From positions 1 through 7,442 of the forward strand of contig JALSHN010000404.1 in the NCBI GenBank assembly GCA_026982215.1: a stretch of DNA of 7,442 bases, in the 5' to 3' direction. The notes under the pieces were generated by a model, which did no database searches, was not told the DNA's origin, and saw nothing but the letters and a program-made list of their open reading frames with translations. Origin of the DNA: Gammaproteobacteria bacterium. Lineage in GTDB: Bacteria; Pseudomonadota; Gammaproteobacteria; S012-40. The position numbers and the translations under genes were made by a program. This document shows positions 1 through 5,308 of this stretch, one piece after another. Positions within the stretch are counted from its first letter, which is position 1. Every line of letters starts with the position of its first letter.

Positions 1-554
1 ACCCGGTGGCGGAAGATGCGTACGTCTTCGACGGCGACATGGCGGTGGAGATCATGCACACCAATTACATCGTCACCACCTCCACCGCGATGGTGAAGAC
101 CGAAGTGGCTCGGGCGGTGGAGGGCTTCGATCCCACCCTCAAGGTGTGTGAGGACTACGAATTCTGGTTACGGGTGGCCAAGGGCCGCAAAGTGGGGGTG
201 GTGGAGCGGCCGCTGGTGGGTTATCGCCACCATGGCGCCAGTCTCTCCGATGATCACTACGCGATGGCATACGGACGCATCGAAGTGGCGGATCGGGTCG
301 CAGCCGATCCCTCGCCATACCCCGAAGGAGCCGATGAGTTTTTTCGCGAGGAACGCTGGCGGCGCCAGATCCAGCTGGGACGCATGCTCCTCCACGAGGG
401 CCGCTTGGACGAGGCGCGTCGTTTCCTGGCGGCCAGTCTGCGGTATCGCAAGACCAAGGAAAACATGGCGCTCTATCTGGCCGTGCTGGGAGGACCGCTG
501 GCGGTGCAGACGGCTTTGGGACTGAAACGGGCCTTGGGTTTGAAACTTCACTGA
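1..554 (+). CDS. Family 2 glycosyltransferase, C-terminal part (5'-truncated by window edge)
   Basis: The reading frame is open to the left edge (first full codon at 3) and ends with TGA at 552-554, so the true start lies outside the window. About 184 codons are visible. The segment VEGFDPTLKVCEDYEFWLRV followed by a V-x-x-PLVGYRHHG stretch is the classic end of a GT2 (GT-A fold) catalytic domain: a G-x-FD element, the ED motif that supplies the catalytic base region, then the R-x-HG-x-S strand. The family transfers a sugar from a nucleotide-sugar donor to a lipid-linked or growing glycan at the cytoplasmic face of the membrane. After the catalytic part comes a helical tail of about 90 residues (GRMLLHEGRLDEARRFLAAS) resembling a single TPR-like helix pair, as many GT2 proteins of polysaccharide loci have. 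No membrane segment is visible. The donor N-terminal half, including the DXD region, is missing, so sugar specificity cannot be judged. The next gene starts 9 nt downstream. Confidence 0.88.
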   Translation, partial: PVAEDAYVFDGDMAVEIMHTNYIVTTSTAMVKTEVARAVEGFDPTLKVCEDYEFWLRVAKGRKVGVVERPLVGYRHHGASLSDDHYAMAYGRIEVADRVAADPSPYPEGADEFFREERWRRQIQLGRMLLHEGRLDEARRFLAASLRYRKTKENMALYLAVLGGPLAVQTALGLKRALGLKLH

Positions 555-563
555 AGGACGTCT

Positions 564-1559
564 GTGTTGCTGTCGCCGAAATGCCCGTTCTTCTCCCAGG
601 CCCAATGGTTCGCTGCCTGGATGGGGGCCTTTGCCTCGGAGCAGGTGGAGGCCAGGGTGGAGGACATTCCCATTCCCTTCATTCCCCGGCGCCGGTACCG
701 CTGGGGAGTGGGATACCGCTTTCTGCAGGCCCCGGCCAACGAACACAGCCCCTGTTTCCGTCTGCCCTGTCTCCCGTCATGGGATCCCGGGGCTGTGGAT
801 GGCGCTTTCCGGGCACTTTATCGTCGGGAGGCGTTTTCGTGGTTGGAATTTCCCTTGCTGGAGCGAGAGGCCCCCGAGCTCGTGATCCTGCGTGCCTTGA
901 AGGATCGGGGATGGCAGGTGGTGGAGGCCCATCACCCTCATACCGCCATCGCCGAATTCGATGCCGGATGGGAGACCTATCATCGTGCCTTGTCGAAGAA
1001 ATTGCGCGCCAACACCAACCGTGCCGAGAACGGCCTGAACCGCCGGGGCGAATTGCGTTTCGAGGATGCCGCAGAACTCGCGACGTGGCTCGAGGCCTGG
1101 GAAGAGTTCCTCGCCTTGGAGGCCCAAGGTTGGAAGGGCGAGGGGCAAGGGGCGATCGCCGGTGACGAGAAACTCGCCGCTTTTTATCGACGGGTGCTGG
1201 AGGAGGCGCACCGTCAAGGAAAACTGCGATTGTATCTCCTGCGGCTGGATGGTCGGCTCATCGGCGCCAATCTGGTGATCGTGGAAGGTACCACCGCTTA
1301 TGGTTGGAAGACGGCCTACGCCCCGGAGCTGGCCAAGTACAGTCCCGGCAATGTATTGCAACGCAAGGTGATCCAAGCCTTGGCCGAGGAAGGGGTGGAA
1401 CGGCTGGACATGCTCGACCCCGTCAGCGAGTGGAAACGCCGCTGGGCCACGCGGGTGGAGCCACGGATACATATGAGGCTGTTTCCACCCAGCCTGCGGG
1501 GAGCGGTTTTCTATCGTCTGGTGCGCTTGCGGAGTACGGGCCCGGAGGAAGAGACATGA
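564..1559 (+). CDS. GNAT-fold acyltransferase, CelD/BcsL/FemAB-like (first copy)
   Basis: A 331-residue protein starting at GTG 564, chosen because AAGGA (554-558) sits 5 nt upstream and overlaps the stop of the glycosyltransferase. It matches the Acetyltransf_6 type (CelD/BcsL family, related to FemAB). Residues 144-160 (SKKLRANTNRAENGLNR) are the basic helix that starts the second half. Residues 183-198 contain LEAQGWKGEGQGAIAG. Residues 219-285 contain the hallmark LRLYLLRLDGRLIGANL strand pair, then YSPGNVLQRKVIQALAEEG, then R-LDML and a WKRRW end. Known relatives are cytoplasmic and transfer acyl groups from acyl-CoA, or amino acids from aminoacyl-tRNA (FemABX), onto cell-envelope precursors. 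The donor here cannot be read from sequence. No signal peptide or membrane segment is seen. Its stop overlaps the next start (ATGA, 1556-1559). The N-terminal F-x-S-x-x-QWFAA stretch recurs in the second GNAT protein. The family call is firm; the substrate (a glycan precursor) is inferred from the operon. Confidence 0.85.
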   Translation: MLLSPKCPFFSQAQWFAAWMGAFASEQVEARVEDIPIPFIPRRRYRWGVGYRFLQAPANEHSPCFRLPCLPSWDPGAVDGAFRALYRREAFSWLEFPLLEREAPELVILRALKDRGWQVVEAHHPHTAIAEFDAGWETYHRALSKKLRANTNRAENGLNRRGELRFEDAAELATWLEAWEEFLALEAQGWKGEGQGAIAGDEKLAAFYRRVLEEAHRQGKLRLYLLRLDGRLIGANLVIVEGTTAYGWKTAYAPELAKYSPGNVLQRKVIQALAEEGVERLDMLDPVSEWKRRWATRVEPRIHMRLFPPSLRGAVFYRLVRLRSTGPEEET

Positions 1560-2170
1560 GGCGTGGGCGCGGGTTGAGAGGGGCAGTGGCGGGGATGATG
1601 CTGTTGTGCTCTGTTGCTGTGTGGGCAGGGGCACCAGTAGAAAGCTACTATGGCCACTATGATCCGGCACACCTGTCGGCCGTGGAGAAACACCATCTGC
1701 CGCAGGCGCGTGAAAAGGCAGCTCGCAAGGACGAACAGGCCGCCGCGTATGCCTGGGGTGACATCGAATTCATACTGCGGCGCTTTCCCAATCACCCCCA
1801 GGCCCTGCTGATTGCCACCGACCTGTCGCTGAGGCTGGACAGCCGTAAACGGGTGGAGAAATACATGGAGAGGGCAGTGAGTTTCGATCCCCGCCCGGCC
1901 GAGCCATGGATCATCTATGGCATTTTTCTCCACCGCTGGGGGGACTATGCCGCGGCGGTGGAGAAATACCGGGAAGCGTTGAAACGTGATGCCGGAAATC
2001 CCGAGACTTGGTACAACCTTGGGTTGGCCTATTTCGAATTGAAACGCTACGACGAGGCCCTGGAAGCGGCCCACAAGGCCTACGCTCAGGGTTATCCCCT
2101 CCCTGGGTTGCGTAACCGGCTCCGGCGGGCGGGCCATTGGCGTCCCATGCATCCACAGGCAGGGGGATGA
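1556..2170 (+). CDS. Small exported TPR-repeat protein
   Basis: A 204-residue protein. The open frame runs further upstream, but ATG 1556 is preferred: GGAGG (1544-1548) lies 7 nt upstream, it overlaps the previous stop in an ATGA, and it places a signal peptide at the N-terminus (R2, R3, R5, R8, then a hydrophobic core at 10-23 and an A-x-A-like site near residues 22-26, VWAGAP). The cysteine in the core (C18) lacks a small residue at -1, so it is not a good lipobox. The mature part is mostly helical. Two clear TPR units cover about residues 115-148 (WIIYGIFLHRWGDYAAAVEK) and 149-182 (WYNLGLAYFELKRYDEALEA), with a weaker one at about 80-113. TPR proteins are scaffolds for protein-protein contact. 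In polysaccharide loci, periplasmic TPR proteins often support assembly or export complexes, which is the likely role here (inference). No catalytic motif is seen. The tail (about 183-204) is basic and glycine/proline-rich, without repeat structure. Confidence 0.82.
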   Translation: MRRGRGLRGAVAGMMLLCSVAVWAGAPVESYYGHYDPAHLSAVEKHHLPQAREKAARKDEQAAAYAWGDIEFILRRFPNHPQALLIATDLSLRLDSRKRVEKYMERAVSFDPRPAEPWIIYGIFLHRWGDYAAAVEKYREALKRDAGNPETWYNLGLAYFELKRYDEALEAAHKAYAQGYPLPGLRNRLRRAGHWRPMHPQAGG

Positions 2171-3273
2171 ACGGGGTGCGGAGCCTTTCCTGGGAGGCGG
2201 CGACAGCGACCTGGGGCGAGGCTTGGGAGGCGGCGGTGGCGCGCGATGACGACCCTGGGGCCTTGTTCCGTTCGCCCCAATGGTTCGCCGCGGTGGATGC
2301 CTGGCTGGAACGGATCGGCCCACGTCCCGAGTTCTGGGGATGGCTCGATCCCAGTGGGGTGAACCTATTGCCCCTGGTACGGGAACGGGCCGAATTCCAC
2401 GGCATACCCTACCGCCGGCTTCGATTGGCCGTGATTCCTGACACCCAATTCGGTGACGCTCCGCTGTCCACCACGGATCTCGGGCCCTTGTTGAAAGCCT
2501 TGTCGGCGGATGGGGGCTGGGACGTGTTGGAATTGCACCATGTGAGTGCAGACGGTGTCCTGGCCCGGGGTTTGATACCGTTTTTGCGGCACTCGGGGCT
2601 GACACTGTTGGCACTGCCGGACAACGGCAATCCCTGGATCGATCTCACCTTGGGATGGAAGGCCTATTACGCCAGCCGCAGCCGCCGGTTGAAGAAAGGC
2701 AACAACCACATCCGTAACCGTCTGCAGCGGCATTTCCAGCGCATCGAAGTGAAACGCTGGCACGGTGGCCCGGGGAGCGAGGCGGTGCTGGCGTTGCTGG
2801 TGGCGGTCTCCAGTGCCAGTTGGAAGAAAAAGACCGGCCTCACTCTGGACAATCCCGCCCCTCGTGCCTGGCTGGAGGCCTTGTTTCGTCAGCACGCCCC
2901 ACGGGGCGAACTACAGGTGTGGTGGCTGGAACTGGACGGTCGCGCGGTGGCCACCGAACTCCAGTTGTGTCGTGCCGGGCATGTGTATGCCCTGCGGGCC
3001 GACTACGATCAGAGTTTCGAAGACCATTCCCCCGGCACGTACCTCTTCTGGCGCTTGTTGGAGGCGTTGCAAGAAGAAGGCGAGAACCGGCGGTATTGGA
3101 TGGGGCCGGGGCACAACCCTTATAAGGAGCGCTGGCTGCAGGGCGTGGAACCCCTGTGGCGCTATCGTTTCTACCGCCGCAATCTCCGCGGGCGTTTGTT
3201 GTACGCCTTGGAAGGGCGTCTCAAACCCTGGTTGCGAAAACGTACCACCGGCAAGGAGAAGATGACGAAGTGA
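2167..3273 (+). CDS. GNAT-fold acyltransferase, CelD/BcsL/FemAB-like (second, diverged copy)
   Basis: A 368-residue protein. ATG 2167 is chosen because it overlaps the TPR stop (ATGA) and has a G-rich Shine-Dalgarno region just upstream (2157-2166). An in-frame ATG at 2137 lies inside the TPR gene, and GTG 2176 is a possible alternative. Features match the first GNAT protein in the same order: FRSPQWFAAVDAWL (34-47); a basic helix SRSRRLKKGNNHIRNRLQR (170-188); a VSSASWKKKTG element (214-224) in the place of the first copy's LEAQGWKG; the strand pair LQVWWLELDGRAVATELQL (249-267); HSPGTYLFWRLLEAL (287-301); and a YWMGPGHNPYKERW end (310-323). This end fits the family's G-x-x-x-YK-x-RW signature better than the first copy does. 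It is probably cytoplasmic, transferring an acyl or aminoacyl group to a surface-glycan precursor; donor and acceptor are unknown. Divergence from copy one suggests a different substrate or a heteromeric partner rather than a recent duplicate. Its stop TGA (3271-3273) overlaps the GTG start of the next gene. Confidence 0.85.
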   Translation: MNGVRSLSWEAATATWGEAWEAAVARDDDPGALFRSPQWFAAVDAWLERIGPRPEFWGWLDPSGVNLLPLVRERAEFHGIPYRRLRLAVIPDTQFGDAPLSTTDLGPLLKALSADGGWDVLELHHVSADGVLARGLIPFLRHSGLTLLALPDNGNPWIDLTLGWKAYYASRSRRLKKGNNHIRNRLQRHFQRIEVKRWHGGPGSEAVLALLVAVSSASWKKKTGLTLDNPAPRAWLEALFRQHAPRGELQVWWLELDGRAVATELQLCRAGHVYALRADYDQSFEDHSPGTYLFWRLLEALQEEGENRRYWMGPGHNPYKERWLQGVEPLWRYRFYRRNLRGRLLYALEGRLKPWLRKRTTGKEKMTK

Positions 3274-5042
3274 TCGAGTTCTGGGGACAATTGGGTGAAA
3301 GGTGCGACCCGGCGCCGGAAGGGGTGACGATTCAAGGACCGGGGGGGTGGGCCTGTGGCCGCTCCGAGGTGGGTGCCTGGCAGCGGGCCGAGAACGAGCA
3401 GGCCGTGGCCTTGTTGTGGGGGCGGCCCCGCTGGCGGGAGGGCGGTGAGGCCGTGGAGGCCTTGGTGCGTCATTACCCCCGCGAGAGGGAGGCTGCCCTG
3501 GAAGGGTTGGCGGGCCAATTCCTCGGTGTGGTGGTGGACAAGCGCCGATCCCAAGGCGTGGTATTCGTGGACCGCCTGGCCAGCTGGCCGCTCTATTACG
3601 CCCGCCGCAGTGACGGGGTGTTGTTGTTCTCTACCACCATGGAGCGCCTTTCCGAGGCCGGTCAGCCCCTCGCGCTCAATCCCCAGGCGATCTATGACTA
3701 CCTTTATTTTCATGTCGTCCCGGCCCCGGCGACCATCTATCACGGTATCCACAGCCTGCGGCCGGGGCGATACCTCCAATCCGGCAGCGAGGCCGAGGGA
3801 CGCTATTGGCAACTGCATTACCAAGAAGACGGTGGCGGGGACTTTGCCGCTCTCAAAGAGCGGCTGCGGCACCATCTGCGTCAGGGGGTGGGCCGTTGCG
3901 CCGAGGGGCCTGTGGGGGCCTTCCTCTCCGGCGGCACCGACAGTTCCACCGTCACCGGGATGCTCGGCGAGGTACGGGGTGAGGCGCCGGATAGTTATTC
4001 CATCGGTTTCGACGAGCCGGGATACGATGAGCTGGAATATGCCCGGGTGGCCGCACGCCACTTCGGCGCGCGGATGCACGAGTACAAGGTCACCCCGCAA
4101 GACATCGTCGATGCGATCCCGTTGATCGCCGAAAGTTACGATCAACCCTTCGGCAATTCCTCCGCGGTGCCCACGTATTATTGCGCCCGGCTGGCGCGGG
4201 AAGACGGCAAGCAACGCCTGCTGGCCGGAGACGGTGGCGATGAATTGTTCGCCGGCAACGCCCGCTATGCCAAACAATTATTGTTCGATCGTTACCAGCG
4301 CGTGCCGTCGGCCCTGCGGCACGGGCTCATCGAGCCCTTGGTGGAAAGTCCCCTGGGTGGACTTCCCGGCATCTCTAAGCTGCGCAGCTACGTCCGCCAA
4401 GCGCGGGTGCCCATGCCGGAGCGCCTGGAGACCTACAATCTGCTGGAACGTCTTGGGCCACGTTCGGTGCTCAGCGACGAATTCCTCGCCGCGGTGGATA
4501 CCGCTCATCCCCACCAAGTGCTGCGCCATGCCTACGGTGACAGCAATGCGCAAACCCTGCTCAACCGCATGCTGACTCTGGACTATCAGATCACCCTGGC
4601 AGACAACGACCTGCAAAAGGTCGGACGCATGTGCGCCCGGGCCGGAGTGGAGGTGGTCTATCCGCTGCTCGACGACGAATTGGTGGCCTTCGCCGGCCAG
4701 CTGCCGCCGCAGATGAAACTCAAGGACCAGCAACTCCGCTGGTTCTTCAAGGCGGCCCTGGCCGATTTTCTCCCTCCGGAGGTCATCAAGAAGAAGAAAC
4801 ACGGCTTCGGTCTGCCTTTCGGGCCGTGGTTGCGCCGCCATCGGCCGTTGCAGGAGCTGGTGGGCGACAGCCTCAGCAGCCTGGCGGGACGCGGCATCAT
4901 CCGCCCCCGGCTCATCGATCGCCTGCAACACGAGCTGCTGGGAGAGCACCCCGGCTATTATGGTACCTTGGCTTGGGTCTTGATGATGTTGGAACAGTGG
5001 TTCGCCGCCCGGGGTATTGACAGCCAGGTCGTCCAGTGGTGA
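3270..5042 (+). CDS. Asparagine-synthetase-like ATP-dependent ligase with degenerate glutaminase domain
   Basis: A 590-residue protein. GTG 3270 is chosen because it overlaps the previous stop (GTGA) and has AAGGAG (3253-3258) about 11 nt upstream. The open frame extends to 3156 but runs antiparallel to no domain and lies inside the GNAT gene. The C-terminal synthetase domain (about 190-580) is complete: PP-loop SGGTDSS (220-226), YSIGFDE (243-249), DQPFGNSS (291-298), GDGGDELFAG (320-329), KVGRM (450-454), YPLLDD (464-469) and KKHGFGLPFGPW (509-520). Such domains adenylate a carboxylate with ATP and form an amide. The N-terminal Ntn glutaminase part is abnormal: the protein begins MIEFWGQ with no Cys2 nucleophile, and the RGPD-, HRRLS- and NGEIYN-type motifs are not found. 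Only its last part remains, at about 80-125 (L-x-G-x-F, DR, WPLYYA). It therefore probably uses free ammonia or an amine, as beta-lactam synthetase and lasso-peptide cyclases do without glutamine. Amidation of a uronic acid or other carboxylate on the glycan is inferred. It is the last gene of the coupled group. Confidence 0.88.
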   Translation: MIEFWGQLGERCDPAPEGVTIQGPGGWACGRSEVGAWQRAENEQAVALLWGRPRWREGGEAVEALVRHYPREREAALEGLAGQFLGVVVDKRRSQGVVFVDRLASWPLYYARRSDGVLLFSTTMERLSEAGQPLALNPQAIYDYLYFHVVPAPATIYHGIHSLRPGRYLQSGSEAEGRYWQLHYQEDGGGDFAALKERLRHHLRQGVGRCAEGPVGAFLSGGTDSSTVTGMLGEVRGEAPDSYSIGFDEPGYDELEYARVAARHFGARMHEYKVTPQDIVDAIPLIAESYDQPFGNSSAVPTYYCARLAREDGKQRLLAGDGGDELFAGNARYAKQLLFDRYQRVPSALRHGLIEPLVESPLGGLPGISKLRSYVRQARVPMPERLETYNLLERLGPRSVLSDEFLAAVDTAHPHQVLRHAYGDSNAQTLLNRMLTLDYQITLADNDLQKVGRMCARAGVEVVYPLLDDELVAFAGQLPPQMKLKDQQLRWFFKAALADFLPPEVIKKKKHGFGLPFGPWLRRHRPLQELVGDSLSSLAGRGIIRPRLIDRLQHELLGEHPGYYGTLAWVLMMLEQWFAARGIDSQVVQW

Positions 5043-5046
5043 CGCG

Positions 5047-5075
5047 TTGGCTGGGGTTCAGTCCCCGTTTAGGAT
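5047..5075 (+). promoter_or_regulatory. Weak candidate sigma-70 promoter
   Basis: TTGGCT (5047-5052) and TAGGAT (5070-5075) are separated by 17 nt, each matching four of six consensus bases. It lies just after the ligase gene and would drive the secreted-protein gene with a leader of about 225 nt containing both stem-loops. In DNA this GC-rich, such a match can occur by chance. Confidence 0.2.
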
Positions 5076-5119
5076 GACGGCCCGGTAGTCGATAGTGAGA
5101 GGGCACACGGATGGCGAGA

Positions 5120-5156
5120 AGCGCAACATGGCGAGTGGAATCTCGGAATGTGCGCT
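5120..5156 (+). promoter_or_regulatory. Imperfect stem-loop 1 in leader
   Basis: The arm AGCGCA (5120-5125), a bulged A, CAT (5127-5129), GG and CGAG (5132-5135) pairs across a 6-nt loop with CTCG (5142-5145), GA, ATG (5148-5150) and TGCGCT (5151-5156). That makes 13 pairs with one bulge and one 2x2 internal loop. No T run follows, so it is not an intrinsic terminator. It may be a regulatory RNA element; no known riboswitch class is recognised. Confidence 0.4.
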
Positions 5157-5250
5157 GGTTCACGCCCGGGTGGTTCATCCCGTCAAAAAAAGCCACATCC
5201 CCCCTGATCGATCGTTGGCTTCGTCCGCAACCCCCTAGGTGTGACGACGG

Positions 5251-5277
5251 GGCATTCAAGCGCTGGCTTGAAGTGCC
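5251..5277 (+). promoter_or_regulatory. Stem-loop 2 in leader, close to the ribosome binding site
   Basis: GGCA (5251-5254) plus TTCAAGC (5255-5261) pairs with GCTTGAA (5266-5272) and TGCC (5274-5277), across a GCTG loop, with a single bulged G at 5273. It is an 11-pair stem ending 18 nt before the AGGAGG. No T run follows, so it is not a classic terminator. It could be a translational or mRNA-stability element, or, as DNA, a dyad operator. Confidence 0.45.
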
Positions 5278-5295
5278 GATGGTATCGCAGTCCGT

Positions 5296-5301
5296 AGGAG
5301 G
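5296..5301 (+). promoter_or_regulatory. Ribosome binding site AGGAGG
   Basis: A perfect AGGAGG lies 7 nt before ATG 5309. It decides the start of the secreted protein against the in-frame ATG at 5111, because translation from 5309 begins directly with a signal peptide. Confidence 0.8.
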
Positions 5302-5308
5302 GCTTGCA

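Larger units (their letters stand above)
5043..5308 (+). other. Intergenic leader before the secreted RIFT-barrel gene
   Basis: This 266-nt stretch is the only real gap in the window. It has no convincing terminator for the upstream operon: the best hairpin (GGGG/CCCC, 5053-5066) is 4 bp long and is followed by only three T. It holds two good stem-loops (5120-5156 and 5251-5277), an A7 run at 5185-5191, the palindrome GATCGATC at 5206-5213, and a direct repeat TGGTTCA at 5156-5162 and 5171-5177. From ATG 5111 the frame is open into the downstream gene, but the protein it would encode has no recognisable domain. The most likely reading is a 5' untranslated leader with its own promoter, or a spacer within one long transcript. 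Confidence 0.6.

Noticed and set aside
1304..1555. Upstream extension of the TPR gene frame to an ATG at 1304
   Set aside because: It lies wholly inside the first GNAT coding region and encodes no domain. The ATG at 1556 has a good ribosome binding site and places a signal peptide at the N-terminus.
1570..1620. Lipoprotein signal in the TPR protein (cysteine at residue 18)
   Set aside because: The residues before the cysteine are M-L-L, without the small residue needed at -1 of a lipobox. An ordinary signal peptidase I site fits better.
777..2614. Overlapping long minus-strand open frames opposite the first GNAT, TPR and second GNAT genes
   Set aside because: Their translations are low-complexity, rich in P, R, H and Q, and have no domain. 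The + strand genes explain the whole stretch with good starts and overlaps.
3156..3269. Upstream extension of the ligase frame to an ATG at 3156
   Set aside because: It overlaps the conserved C-terminal end of the second GNAT gene, does not look like a glutaminase N-terminus and does not supply a Cys2. GTG 3270 fits the 4-bp overlap.
5053..5070. Possible terminator GGGG-TTCAGT-CCCC followed by GTTT after the ligase gene
   Set aside because: A four-pair stem with three T is too weak to call. Read-through into the next gene remains possible.
5185..5221. Possible minus-strand terminator: AAGCCA/TGGCTT pairing next to a run of seven T on the minus strand
   Set aside because: The stem is only six pairs with a 20-nt loop, and no minus-strand gene is present that it could end.
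5043..5308. Sigma-54 promoter (GG and GC elements at -24/-12), sought because many exopolysaccharide loci use one
   Set aside because: Several TGGC sequences were checked, but none has a GC at the required distance; the closest have a 10-nt rather than a 12-nt offset.
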